Positions 24,631 to 33,672 of a stretch of DNA of 64,000 nucleotides are shown piece after piece. The position numbers were made by a program, and so were the translations under genes. The DNA is from JBBQZO01 sp038207625 (lineage in GTDB: Bacteria; Pseudomonadota; Gammaproteobacteria; Burkholderiales; Burkholderiaceae_D): assembly GCA_038207625.1 (NCBI GenBank), contig JBBQZO010000007.1:135534-199533 (forward strand), in the 5' to 3' direction. The stretch's first letter is position 1, and each line of letters starts with the position of its first letter. The notes under the pieces are model-generated. The model saw only the letters and a list, made by a program, of their open reading frames with translations. It was not told the origin of the DNA and searched no databases.

Positions 24631-26001
24631 TTAGCGTGAGGCCAGCGTCACGCCGGCTGGGCGCAACAGCGAGAAGCGATGCGTCATGTCGGACGACACA
24701 GTTTTGAAGCGGTTCAGTTCAGCCTGCGTCAGCGGCGCTTGCGCCGTCACGTTGAGCGTCATTGGATCGCGCGCTTCATTGTTGACGCGGAACTCGTAGT
24801 GCAAATGGGGGCCGGTCGACCAGCCCGTCGTGCCGACGTAGCCGATCACGTCGCCCTGGCTCACTTTGCTGCCCTTGTGCAAGCCGGCCGCGAAGCGGCT
24901 CATGTGCGCATACGCGGTCGTGTAGTTGGACCAGTGCTTGATCACCACCACATTGCCGTAGCCGCCCTGATTGCCTTCGAAGTCGATCACGCCGTCGCCC
25001 GATGCCTTGATCGGCGTGCCCGTCGCGGCCGGGAAGTCGACGCCCTTGTGCTGTTTCCAGTTGCCCGAAATCGGATGCACGCGCATCGCGAAGCCCGACG
25101 AGATACGGGAGAATTCGAGCGGCGACTTGAGGAAGGCTTTCTTCAACGATTTGCCGTCGAAGCTGTAGTAGCCGCCACCCGATTTGGTGGCCGGATCTTC
25201 GAACCAGACCGACTGGTAGGTGTTGCCGTTGTTGGTGAATTCGCCGGCCAGGATGCGCCCGACGCTGACCATTTCGCCGTCCTGCCAGAAGGTTTCGTAG
25301 ACGACGTTGAAGCGGTCGCCCCGTTTCAGACCGGTGTGGAAATCGATGTTGGTGGCAAACATGTCGACGATCTGGGCCGAGATCGAGTCCGGCAGACGAC
25401 CGCCGTCCGAATTCGAATCGGTGGCCGCGAACAGCGTCGATTTGATTTCGCGCGCATGCATTTCGATGCGCCGCTCCAGCGTGGCGGGCACTTCTTCGGC
25501 AACGAAGCCGTCGCCCTTGCGCTTGATCAGCAAATTCTTGACCGGCTTGTCCTTGCCGTCGACGACGGTGGCGCGCAGCCATTGCAGGTGGCCGTCTTCG
25601 GCCGTTTGCGCCTGCACCCGTTTGCCGGTGCGCAGTTGCATCACGCCATGGGCGACCTTGTTCGACTTGATGAAATTGGTCGCTTGCGTGTCATCGACAC
25701 CGAGGCGGTTGAGCAGGGTGGCCAGCGAGTCGCCGGCGCGGATTTTTTCTTCGTGGGTATATTGTTGCTGATCGTGCTGTTGCAGTGCGGCGATCTGTTC
25801 GGTGAGGTTGGGAAGTTCGATGTCTTGCGCGATCGATTTGACGGGCAGGTCGGAGGCGTCCGGTGCCAGCGGTGCGACGCCGGCGGCGCCAAACGCACAG
25901 GCACCGAGAAACAGCGCACCGAAGCTGACGACGCGCTGTTTGCGCGTCGTTCCTAGTAAGCCGGACCAGCGTTGGCTGATGATTTTATGTATAGGATTCA
26001 T
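24631..26001 (-). CDS. M23-family murein endopeptidase (MepM-like)
   Basis: 456 residues. An N-terminal membrane segment or uncleaved signal (VVSFGALFLGACAFGAAGVA) is followed by a LysM/OapA-like region (EEKIRAGDSLATLLNRLGVD), a central domain, and a C-terminal M23 LytM domain with the zinc motifs HKGVDFPA (HxxxD) and GPHLHYEFR (HxH), both complete. It cuts peptide crosslinks in peptidoglycan to allow growth. Divergent from tyrS; the 159-bp gap is AT-rich but gave no firm promoter. No strong ribosome site before ATG 26001. Confidence 0.93.
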   Translation of the reverse strand: MNPIHKIISQRWSGLLGTTRKQRVVSFGALFLGACAFGAAGVAPLAPDASDLPVKSIAQDIELPNLTEQIAALQQHDQQQYTHEEKIRAGDSLATLLNRLGVDDTQATNFIKSNKVAHGVMQLRTGKRVQAQTAEDGHLQWLRATVVDGKDKPVKNLLIKRKGDGFVAEEVPATLERRIEMHAREIKSTLFAATDSNSDGGRLPDSISAQIVDMFATNIDFHTGLKRGDRFNVVYETFWQDGEMVSVGRILAGEFTNNGNTYQSVWFEDPATKSGGGYYSFDGKSLKKAFLKSPLEFSRISSGFAMRVHPISGNWKQHKGVDFPAATGTPIKASGDGVIDFEGNQGGYGNVVVIKHWSNYTTAYAHMSRFAAGLHKGSKVSQGDVIGYVGTTGWSTGPHLHYEFRVNNEARDPMTLNVTAQAPLTQAELNRFKTVSSDMTHRFSLLRPAGVTLASR

Positions 26002-26160
26002 GCAATCAGTTAAAATTTGCCGCTTGAACTCCGCGAACGACGACTACTTATTATTGTTATTGTGAGTGACTCGTTTTCATTCGGCAAGATTGATGGGATC
26101 GGTGATTATAACAAACTCTGCGGCGCAACCTCTTTTTTCCAATACTTTCGCTATTTAGAC

Positions 26161-27435
26161 ATGACCACCACACCTGCTTCCCCCTCCACGAAGAACGCCG
26201 CCGCCCCGCACGGTTCACCCCTCCTGCCGCTGTCGGACAAGGTTCAGGAAGCGCTCGCGATCACCAAACGCGGTGTCGACGAACTGCTCATCGAGAGCGA
26301 GTTCGCGCAAAAACTGGCCCGCTCGGAACAGAGCGGACAGCCGCTGCGCATCAAGCTGGGCCTGGACCCGACGGCGCCCGACTTGCACCTTGGCCACACG
26401 GTGGTGCTCAACAAGATGCGCCAGTTGCAGGATCTGGGTCATCAGGTGATCTTCCTGATCGGCGACTTCACGTCGATGATCGGCGACCCGTCCGGGCGCA
26501 ACGTGACGCGCCCGCCGCTGACCAAAGAGCAGATCGAACTGAACGCCACCACCTACTTCAAGCAGGCGTCCTTGGTGCTGGACCCGGCCCGCAGCGAAAT
26601 TCGCTACAACTCGGAATGGTGCGATCCGCTGGGCGCGCGCGGCATGATCCAGCTCGCGTCGCGCTACACGGTGGCGCGCATGATGGAGCGCGACGACTTC
26701 ACCAAGCGCTTCAAGGAAGGCATTCCTATTTCCGTGCATGAATTTCTGTACCCGCTGATGCAAGGTTACGATTCGGTCGCGCTGAAGGCCGACCTGGAGC
26801 TGGGCGGCACCGACCAGAAGTTCAACCTGCTGGTCGGGCGCGAGCTGCAAAAAGACTGGGGCCAGGAGCCGCAGTGCATCCTGACGATGCCGCTGCTGGA
26901 AGGTCTGGACGGCGTCGACAAGATGTCCAAGTCGAAGAACAACTATATCGGCATTACCGAGCCGGCCAACATGATGTTCGGCAAGTTGATGAGCATTTCC
27001 GACGTGATGATGTGGCGTTACTTCGAGCTGCTGTCGTTCCGCTCGATCGCCGACCTCGCTGAACTGAAACGCGCCATCGACGCCGGCCAGAACCCGCGCG
27101 ACGCCAAGGTGGCGCTGGCGCAGGAGATCGTCACGCGCTTCCATTCGGCCCAGGCGGCCACCGATGCGCTGGCCGACTTCGTCAACCGCTCCAAGGGCGG
27201 CATCCCGGACGACGCGCCGGAAATGACGCTGGCCGGCGCGCCGATGGGCATCGCCCACCTGCTCAAGCACAGCGGCTTGTGCGCCTCGACGTCGGAGGCG
27301 ATGCGCATGGTCGACCAGGGCGGCGTGCGCATCGACGGCGCGGTCGTCAGCGACAAGGCGCTGTCGATTGCCGCCGGCAACTTTGTGCTGCAGGTCGGCA
27401 AGCGCAAGTTCGCCCGCATCACGTTTTCCGCATGA
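26161..27435 (+). CDS. tyrS: Tyrosyl-tRNA synthetase
   Basis: 424 residues from ATG 26161. Class I signatures: HLGHT (HIGH variant) in APDLHLGHTVVLNKM and KMSKS in VDKMSKSKNNYIGI. QGYDSVALKADLELGGTDQ is the tyrosine-binding region. A C-terminal S4 RNA-binding domain (SEAMRMVDQGGVRIDGAVV) completes the protein. The KMSKSKNN form and length point to the second TyrRS type (TyrZ-like) common in betaproteobacteria. The upstream in-frame leader from 26017 is unlikely to be translated. The stop overlaps dtd as ATGA. Confidence 0.96.
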   Translation: MTTTPASPSTKNAAAPHGSPLLPLSDKVQEALAITKRGVDELLIESEFAQKLARSEQSGQPLRIKLGLDPTAPDLHLGHTVVLNKMRQLQDLGHQVIFLIGDFTSMIGDPSGRNVTRPPLTKEQIELNATTYFKQASLVLDPARSEIRYNSEWCDPLGARGMIQLASRYTVARMMERDDFTKRFKEGIPISVHEFLYPLMQGYDSVALKADLELGGTDQKFNLLVGRELQKDWGQEPQCILTMPLLEGLDGVDKMSKSKNNYIGITEPANMMFGKLMSISDVMMWRYFELLSFRSIADLAELKRAIDAGQNPRDAKVALAQEIVTRFHSAQAATDALADFVNRSKGGIPDDAPEMTLAGAPMGIAHLLKHSGLCASTSEAMRMVDQGGVRIDGAVVSDKALSIAAGNFVLQVGKRKFARITFSA

Positions 27436-27890
27436 TCGCACTGTTGCAGCGCGTGAGTAGCGCGCGCGTGGTGGTCGACGGTGCCACCATCGGCGCCATC
27501 GATTGCGGCCTGATGGTGTTGGTGTGCGCCGAGCGGGGCGACAGCGAGAAGCAGGCCGACGCTTTGCTCACTAAATTGCTGGGGTACCGCGTGTTTGCCG
27601 ACGAAGCGGGTAAGATGAACCGCAGCGTGACGGACGTGGCCGGCGCCTTGTTGCTGGTGCCGCAATTTACCTTGGCGGCCGACACCAAGTCGGGCACCCG
27701 GCCCTCGTTCACGCCGGCCGCCAGCCCGCAGGACGGTTTGCGTCTGTTTAATCATTTCGTGGCGCAGGCGCGCGCCCGCCATGCGCTGGTGCAAACCGGG
27801 CAGTTCGGCGCTGACATGCAAGTGTCACTGACCAATGACGGCCCGGTCACATTTTGGCTTCAGGTTGCGCCAACGCTGGAACGCGCCTAG
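27432..27890 (+). CDS. dtd: D-aminoacyl-tRNA deacylase
   Basis: 152 residues. Dtd removes D-amino acids mischarged onto tRNA, classically D-Tyr-tRNA(Tyr). The family motifs are visible: LLLVPQFTLAADT (the SQxxL block, here with Pro at the Ser position, a variant I believe common in related bacteria) and NDGPVTFWLQ (the Gly-cisPro motif NxGPxT). SGTRPSFTPAA fits too. Overlaps tyrS by ATGA, a telling link since TyrRS is a main source of D-aminoacyl-tRNA. Confidence 0.95.
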   Translation: MIALLQRVSSARVVVDGATIGAIDCGLMVLVCAERGDSEKQADALLTKLLGYRVFADEAGKMNRSVTDVAGALLLVPQFTLAADTKSGTRPSFTPAASPQDGLRLFNHFVAQARARHALVQTGQFGADMQVSLTNDGPVTFWLQVAPTLERA

Positions 27891-27965
27891 CGGCAGTGAA
27901 ACCGCGCTACTATTGCGTGGTCCATATCAGTAGGTGACCAGTCGACGACGATGAGGGGGTGTGCG

Positions 27966-28631
27966 ATGAAGCTCTGGAGTGATACTTTCCGCGACGGCGG
28001 CCTGATTCCCGCCGAATGCGCGCTGTGCGTCATCGATCCGCTGACCCATGCGCGCCTGTCGACCAACCGCAACCCGCATCTGGCGTGGGACGAGGTGCCG
28101 GCCGGCACCGAGTCGCTGGCGCTGTTTTGCATCGACGTCGATGCGCCCAGCGTGGGCGCCGACGTTAACGTGGAGGGACGCGACGTGGCCCAGCACTTGG
28201 CGCGCACGGACTTTTACCACTGGGCACTGGTTGACATTCCGCTGGTGCTGCATGCGATCGGGCAGGGCCAGTTTTCCGAGCTGGTCACGCCGCACGGCAA
28301 GCCGGGGCCGACGGTGCCGCTGCACATTCACAACGGCCGTGAGCACGAGCTGCGCCAGGGCCTCAACGACTACACCGGCTGGTTCGCCCGCGACCCGGAC
28401 ATGACCGGCGACTACTTCGGTTATGATGGCCCTTGTCCGCCATGGAACGACTTGCGCATCCATAACTATATATTCCGGCTGTATGCGCTCGATGTCGCGC
28501 GCATCCCGCTGGAGGGCAAGTTCACTTGCGCGCAGGCGCTGGTGGCGATTCGCGGCCACATCATCGACGAAGCGCAACTGGTTGGCGCTTACTCACTTCA
28601 CCCCGAGCTGGCCCAGACGCTCACCAAATAG
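27966..28631 (+). CDS. YbhB/YbcL family (PEBP, Raf kinase inhibitor-like) protein
   Basis: 221 residues from ATG 27966, with GAGGGGG 6 bases upstream; ATG 27951 is weaker. The PEBP fold is indicated by NPHLAWDEVPAGTESLALFC, DVDAPSVGAD, YHWALVDIP and GYDGPCPPWNDLRIHNYIFRL, where the DxDAP, GPCPP and HxY motifs form the ligand pocket. No signal peptide. It is somewhat longer than the E. coli relatives, with an insert (TPHGKPGPTVPLHIHNG). Ligand unknown. The histidine phosphatase gene follows after 7 bp. Confidence 0.88.
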   Translation: MKLWSDTFRDGGLIPAECALCVIDPLTHARLSTNRNPHLAWDEVPAGTESLALFCIDVDAPSVGADVNVEGRDVAQHLARTDFYHWALVDIPLVLHAIGQGQFSELVTPHGKPGPTVPLHIHNGREHELRQGLNDYTGWFARDPDMTGDYFGYDGPCPPWNDLRIHNYIFRLYALDVARIPLEGKFTCAQALVAIRGHIIDEAQLVGAYSLHPELAQTLTK

Positions 28632-28638
28632 AAGCTGC

Positions 28639-29283
28639 ATGCGCACCAATATCATCTTGATCCGCCATGGCGAAACCGCCTGGAACGCCGAACGCCGCCT
28701 GCAAGGGCACATCGATATCGCACTGAACGACGCTGGACTGCGCCAGGCGCGCGCGCTGGGCGCTGCGCTGGCGGGCGAGCAGATCGACGTCGTCGTCGCC
28801 AGCGACTTGCAGCGCGCGCAGCAAACGGCGCTGGCCGTGGCCGGCACGCGCACCGTGGCCGTGCAGTCCGATGTGCAATTGCGCGAGCGTTGCTACGGCG
28901 CCTTCGAAGGCTTGCTGTACGCCGAGATCGAACAACGTTTTCCCGAGCAATTCGTGGCCTGGCAGGCGCGCGACGTGGACGCGGTGATGCCACCGGGTGC
29001 GCGCGTGGCCGAAAGCTTTCGCCAGTTCTATCAGCGCTCGCTCAATGCCATCCTTGACTGGGCCGCGCGCCATCCTGGTCAGACGCTGGCACTGGTGGCG
29101 CACGGCGGCGTGCTCGAATGCGCGTATCGCGCGGCCAGATCGATGCCGCTGGAAACGCCGCGCAACTTCGCCGTCAAGAACGCCAGCATCAACCGCTTCG
29201 TCGTCATCGACGGCAAGCTGACGCTGCGCAACTGGGGTGACGTGGCCCACCTCGAAGCGCGCACGCTCGACGAACTGGCCTGA
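28639..29283 (+). CDS. Histidine phosphatase (phosphoglycerate mutase-like) family protein
   Basis: 214 residues from ATG 28639. The phosphohistidine motif RHGETAW is at residues 9-15, the second catalytic His in LVAHGGVLEC, and RCYGAFEG and SDLQRAQQTA fit the cofactor-dependent PGM/CobC/GpmB branch. Substrate cannot be named from sequence; broad-specificity phosphatases of this type are common. It lies 7 bp after the YbhB gene, so the two are co-transcribed. Confidence 0.9.
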   Translation: MRTNIILIRHGETAWNAERRLQGHIDIALNDAGLRQARALGAALAGEQIDVVVASDLQRAQQTALAVAGTRTVAVQSDVQLRERCYGAFEGLLYAEIEQRFPEQFVAWQARDVDAVMPPGARVAESFRQFYQRSLNAILDWAARHPGQTLALVAHGGVLECAYRAARSMPLETPRNFAVKNASINRFVVIDGKLTLRNWGDVAHLEARTLDELA

Positions 29284-29452
29284 TCCGAGCACCCGGGCGG
29301 CGCGACGGAACCACTTTCGCGCGCCTGGAAACGCGCCCTTGGTGCCACTTTCAGTGGCGCACGGCGAGCGCGTTTTCCGGAAAATAGTGCTTATTAATTG
29401 AGCATGCGTCGGTTAGAATAGAGGGTTCCCGTCCACCTCTTTGGCTCCCTTC

Positions 29453-30481
29453 GTGCAAATCGGCCCGTATTTACTGCGCAACAACGTGTTCGTCGCCCCG
29501 ATGGCCGGCGTGACCGATCGCCCATTTCGCCAGTTGTGCAAGCAGCTCGGCGCCGGCTACGCCGTGTCCGAGATGGCCGCGTCCAATCCGCGCCTGTGGG
29601 CCACCGAAAAGAGCAGCCGCCGCACCGACCATGACGGCGAAATGGAACCGAAGGCAGTGCAGATCGCCGGCGCCGATCCGCAAGACCTGGCCGATTGCGC
29701 CAAGTTCAACGTGGACCGGGGCGCGCAGATCATCGACATCAATATGGGCTGCCCCGTCAAGAAGGTGTGCAACAGTTGGTGCGGCTCGGCACTGTTGCAG
29801 GACGAGGCGCTGGTTGAAAAAATTCTGAACGCGGTGGTGCGCGCGGTCGATGTGCCGGTCACGCTGAAGTTTCGCACCGGCTGGAACCGCGCCAACAAGA
29901 ATGCGCTGACCATCGCGCGCATCGCCGAGCAGGCCGGCATCGCCATGCTGACGCTGCACGGGCGCACGCGCGCCGACGGCTACAGTGGCCAGGCCGAATA
30001 CGACACCATCGCCGCCGTCAAGGCTGGCGCCGGGATACCCGTGGTGGCCAACGGCGACATCACGACACCCGAGCAGGCGCGCTTTGTGCTCGACCATACC
30101 GGCGCGGACGCGGTGATGATCGGGCGCGCGGCGCAAGGCCGTCCGTGGATCTGCCGCGAGATCGATCACTTCCTGCGCACCGGCACGCATTTGCCGGCGC
30201 CCTACGTGGACGAGGTGCGCGCGCTGATGTCGGAGCACTTGCAGGCGCACTACGCGTTCTACGGCGAATTTTTGGGCGTGCGCACGGCGCGCAAACACAT
30301 CGGCTGGTATGTGCGCGACCTGGCCGGCGGCGAAGTATTTCGCCAACAAATGAATGTGCTGGAATCGACGGCCGAGCAGTTGCGCGCGGTCGATAATTTC
30401 TTTGAATCACAGCATGGCTATGGCGAGCGGTTACAATACCGCCTCGCTGCGGGCCAGCTTGACGAGGTCATGGCCGCCTGA
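29453..30481 (+). CDS. dusB: tRNA-dihydrouridine synthase B
   Basis: 342 residues from GTG 29453 (VQIGPYLLRNNVFVAPMAGV, matching the usual DusB start); TTG 29441 is an alternative. FMN-dependent reduction of uridine in tRNA. APMAGVTDRPFRQL, NMGCPVKKV, the catalytic Cys in CNSWCGSALL and GRAAQGRPWICREI are typical. Neither start has a strong ribosome site. It heads the dusB-fis pair, the same arrangement that carries fis in enterobacteria. Confidence 0.94.
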   Translation: MQIGPYLLRNNVFVAPMAGVTDRPFRQLCKQLGAGYAVSEMAASNPRLWATEKSSRRTDHDGEMEPKAVQIAGADPQDLADCAKFNVDRGAQIIDINMGCPVKKVCNSWCGSALLQDEALVEKILNAVVRAVDVPVTLKFRTGWNRANKNALTIARIAEQAGIAMLTLHGRTRADGYSGQAEYDTIAAVKAGAGIPVVANGDITTPEQARFVLDHTGADAVMIGRAAQGRPWICREIDHFLRTGTHLPAPYVDEVRALMSEHLQAHYAFYGEFLGVRTARKHIGWYVRDLAGGEVFRQQMNVLESTAEQLRAVDNFFESQHGYGERLQYRLAAGQLDEVMAA

Positions 30482-30569
30482 ACGCGGCGTTTCACGAGAA
30501 CACAGGGCGAGCGCTGCAGCGGTTTTGCGCAGCGAGTAGAACATCCATCAGCCGAATAAAGCGTTAAAA

Positions 30570-30803
30570 ATGAGCAAAGAAAGTATCCAGGAAGTCGTCC
30601 AGAAGAGCCTTGAAGACTATTTCAACGACCTGGGCGAACAGCAGCCATCGAACATTTACGACATGGTCGTGATGACGGTGGAAAAACCGATCCTCGAAGT
30701 GGTGATGATGCGCGCCGAAGGCAACCAGTCGCACGCGGCGCAGATGCTGGGCATCAACCGCAACACCTTGCGCAAAAAATTGCAGGAACACGGACTGCTG
30801 TAA
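30570..30803 (+). CDS. fis: DNA-binding protein Fis
   Basis: 77 residues, the short betaproteobacterial form. The C-terminal HTH AAQMLGINRNTLRKKLQEHG and the preceding PILEVVMMRAEGNQSH are diagnostic. Fis bends DNA, regulates stable RNA operons and assists recombination. 88 bp after dusB, with no terminator between, so probably one transcript. purH follows 108 bp later and may be read through. Confidence 0.96.
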   Translation: MSKESIQEVVQKSLEDYFNDLGEQQPSNIYDMVVMTVEKPILEVVMMRAEGNQSHAAQMLGINRNTLRKKLQEHGLL

Positions 30804-30911
30804 TACCGATAGCACACTGAGTGGCCGTGCTGGTTCGCGCGGCCAGCGCGCGCCAGGCGCGCCAGTGCCGCCCCTGCCAGCACAGAATATTTAACAACCA
30901 GGCCACTCATC

Positions 30912-32489
30912 ATGATCAAACAAGCCCTCATCTCCGTCTCCGACAAAACCGGCGTGCTCGAATTCGCACGCGCCCTGTCGGCGCAAGGCGTCAACATCCT
31001 GTCCACCGGCGGCACCGCCAAACTGCTTGCCGACAATGGCGTGCCGGTCACGGAAGTGGCCGACTACACGGGTTTTCCGGAAATGCTCGATGGCCGCGTG
31101 AAGACGCTGCACCCGAAAGTGCACGGCGGTATTCTGGCGCGCCGTGATTTCCCTGAGCATGTGGCGAAACTGGTCGAGCACAACATTCCGACCATCGACA
31201 TGGTGGTGGTGAACCTGTATCCGTTCCAGGCGGCGGTGGCGAAAGACAGCTGCACCCTGGAAGACGCGATCGAGAACATCGACATCGGCGGCCCGACCAT
31301 GCTGCGTTCGGCGGCCAAGAACCACAAGGATGTCGTCGTCGTGTGCGACCCGGCCGACTACGCCGTGGTGCTGGAACAGATGAAGGGCAACACCGTTGCC
31401 GTTTCCTACGACACCAAATTCATGCTGGCCAAGAAAGTGTTCGCGCACACGGCGCAATACGACGGCGCCATCACCAACTACCTGACCAGCCTGGGCGACG
31501 ACAAGGTGCACGCCACGCGCGCGGCCTATCCGCAAACGCTGAACATGACGTTTGAAAAAGTGCAGGACATGCGCTACGGCGAAAACCCGCACCAGTCGGC
31601 CGCGTTCTACCGCGACCTGGTGGTGGCCGACGGCGCGCTGGGCAACTATCGCCAGCTGCAAGGCAAGGAACTGTCGTACAACAACATCGCCGACGCCGAT
31701 GCGGCGTGGGAATGCGTGAAGAGCCTGGGCGGCCTGGGCCAGTCGGCCGGCTGCGTCATCGTCAAGCATGCCAATCCGTGCGGCGTGGCTGTTGGCTCCG
31801 ATGCGCTGGACGCCTACTCGCGCGCGCTGCAAACCGACCCGACGTCCGCGTTTGGCGGCATCATCGCGTTTAACACCGTCGTCGACGGCAAGACCGCCGA
31901 AGCGATCGCCAAGCTGTTCGTCGAAGTGCTGATCGCGCCAAGCTTTACGGCCGAAGCGCTGGCCATCATGGCGGCCAAACAGAACGTGCGCCTGCTGCAA
32001 ATCGCGCTTGGCTCCAGCTATAACGCAATGGACTTCAAACGCGTCGGCGGCGGTTTGCTGGTGCAGTCGCCCGACGCCAAAAACGTCGGCCTGGAAGAAC
32101 TGCGCGTGGTCACCAAGACCCAGCCTACCCAACAACAGTTGCAAGACCTGATGTTCGCCTGGCGCGTGGCCAAGTTCGTCAAGTCGAACGCGATCGTGTT
32201 CTGCGGTAACGGCATGACGCTGGGCGTGGGCGCCGGCCAGATGAGCCGGATCGACTCGGCCCGCATCGCCTCGATCAAGGCGCAAAACGCCGGTCTGTCG
32301 CTGGTCGGTTCGGCGGTCGCGTCCGACGCCTTCTTCCCGTTCCGCGATGGCCTCGATGTGGTTGTCGACGCGGGCGCAACCTGCGTGATCCAGCCGGGTG
32401 GCTCGATGCGCGACCAGGAAGTGATCGACGCGGCCGACGAGCGCGGTGTCGTCATGCTGTACACCGGCACGCGCCACTTCCGTCATTGA
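30912..32489 (+). CDS. purH: Bifunctional AICAR formyltransferase / IMP cyclohydrolase
   Basis: 525 residues. Catalyses the last two steps of IMP synthesis. The N-terminal MGS-like cyclohydrolase domain (ALISVSDKTGVLEFARAL, STGGTAKLLADNGVPVTEV) and the C-terminal formyltransferase domain (RYGENPHQSAAFYRD, KHANPCGVAVG, SAFGGIIAFN) are intact, and the protein ends with the conserved TGTRHFRH. ruvC follows after 37 bp on the same strand. Confidence 0.97.
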   Translation: MIKQALISVSDKTGVLEFARALSAQGVNILSTGGTAKLLADNGVPVTEVADYTGFPEMLDGRVKTLHPKVHGGILARRDFPEHVAKLVEHNIPTIDMVVVNLYPFQAAVAKDSCTLEDAIENIDIGGPTMLRSAAKNHKDVVVVCDPADYAVVLEQMKGNTVAVSYDTKFMLAKKVFAHTAQYDGAITNYLTSLGDDKVHATRAAYPQTLNMTFEKVQDMRYGENPHQSAAFYRDLVVADGALGNYRQLQGKELSYNNIADADAAWECVKSLGGLGQSAGCVIVKHANPCGVAVGSDALDAYSRALQTDPTSAFGGIIAFNTVVDGKTAEAIAKLFVEVLIAPSFTAEALAIMAAKQNVRLLQIALGSSYNAMDFKRVGGGLLVQSPDAKNVGLEELRVVTKTQPTQQQLQDLMFAWRVAKFVKSNAIVFCGNGMTLGVGAGQMSRIDSARIASIKAQNAGLSLVGSAVASDAFFPFRDGLDVVVDAGATCVIQPGGSMRDQEVIDAADERGVVMLYTGTRHFRH

Positions 32490-32526
32490 TCACCAACTTG
32501 CTTGCCCTGCGACTTCAGCAACATCG

Positions 32527-33063
32527 ATGATCATTCTAGGTATTGACCCGGGCCTGCGCACCACAGGCTTCGGAGTGATCGACAAGCAGGGCAACAAGCT
32601 GCGCTACATCGCCTCGGGCACCATCAAGACGGGGTCCGACGGCGCGCTGCCGGGTCGCCTGAAGGTGATCCTGCGCGGCATCACCGAAATCGTGGCCACT
32701 TACCAGCCCGATTGCGCGGCCATCGAAAAAGTATTCGTCAACGTCAATCCCCAATCGACCCTGCTGCTCGGGCAAGCGCGCGGCGCCGCCATTGCAGCGC
32801 TGGTGCATGCCGACCTGGAAGTGGCCGAATATACCGCCCTGCAAGTGAAGCAGGCGGTGGTCGGCCACGGCAAGGCCGCCAAGGAACAGGTGCAGGACAT
32901 GGTCGCGCGCCTGCTGGTGTTACCCGGCCTGCCCGGCAGTGACGCGGCCGACGCGCTTGGGGTTGCCATTTGCCACGCCAACAGTCATGATGCCCTGGCA
33001 CTGATCGGCGCGCTCGCGCCCGGTCTGGCGGGCCTGCGCATGAAACGCGGCCGCCTTGTCTAA
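32527..33063 (+). CDS. ruvC: Crossover junction endodeoxyribonuclease RuvC
   Basis: 178 residues. Resolves Holliday junctions by paired cuts. The four acidic catalytic residues sit in LGIDPGLRTTGFGV (Asp7), AAIEKVFVN (Glu), and GSDAADALGVAICH (Asp with the conserved His). HGKAAKEQVQDMV is the basic DNA-contact segment. First gene of ruvC-ruvA-ruvB; the GATG region before the start lacks a strong ribosome site. No SOS box was recognised in the purH-ruvC gap. Confidence 0.96.
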   Translation: MIILGIDPGLRTTGFGVIDKQGNKLRYIASGTIKTGSDGALPGRLKVILRGITEIVATYQPDCAAIEKVFVNVNPQSTLLLGQARGAAIAALVHADLEVAEYTALQVKQAVVGHGKAAKEQVQDMVARLLVLPGLPGSDAADALGVAICHANSHDALALIGALAPGLAGLRMKRGRLV

Positions 33064-33090
33064 GCTTCACCTACTCCCAGAAGGTCACAA

Positions 33091-33669
33091 ATGATAGGCC
33101 GCATCAACGGTATCCTGCTTGAAAAAAATCCCCCGCAATTGCTGGTCGATTGTCAGGGCATCGGCTACGAAATCGACGTGCCGATGAGTACGTACTACAA
33201 CCTGCCGCATCTGGGCGAACGCGTCACGCTGTTTACCCACCTGACCATCCGCGAAGACGCGCATCTGCTGTACGGCTTTGGCAGCGCGGCCGATCGCGGC
33301 GTGTTCCGGCAACTGATCAAAATCACCGGCGTCGGCGCGCGCACCGCGCTGTCCATTTTGTCGGGCATGACGGTGGCCGATCTGGCCCAGGCCGTCACGC
33401 TGCAGGAGTCGGGCCGGCTGGTCAAGGTGCCCGGCATCGGCAAGAAAACCGCCGAGCGTTTGCTGCTGGAGCTGAAGGGCAAGCTGGGCGCCGACCTGGG
33501 CACGCCAGGCGGGCATCAGCACCACGACGCGCAATCGGATATCCTGAACGCGCTGCAAGCGCTCGGTTATTCGGACAAGGAAGCGCTGGCCGCCGTGAAG
33601 AACGTGCCGGCCGCCACAGGTGTGTCGGACGGTATCAAGCTGGCGCTGAAGGCGCTGTCAAAAGGTTAA
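33091..33669 (+). CDS. ruvA: Holliday junction branch migration protein RuvA
   Basis: 192 residues. Binds the four-way junction and loads RuvB. Starts MIGRINGILLEKNPPQLLVD, has the two helix-hairpin-helix motifs (LIKITGVGARTALSIL and LVKVPGIGKKTAERLL) and the C-terminal RuvB-contact domain (SDILNALQALGYSDKEAL). AAGGTCAC precedes the ATG; 27 bp after ruvC and 3 bp before ruvB. Confidence 0.97.
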   Translation: MIGRINGILLEKNPPQLLVDCQGIGYEIDVPMSTYYNLPHLGERVTLFTHLTIREDAHLLYGFGSAADRGVFRQLIKITGVGARTALSILSGMTVADLAQAVTLQESGRLVKVPGIGKKTAERLLLELKGKLGADLGTPGGHQHHDAQSDILNALQALGYSDKEALAAVKNVPAATGVSDGIKLALKALSKG

Positions 33670-33672
33670 ACA

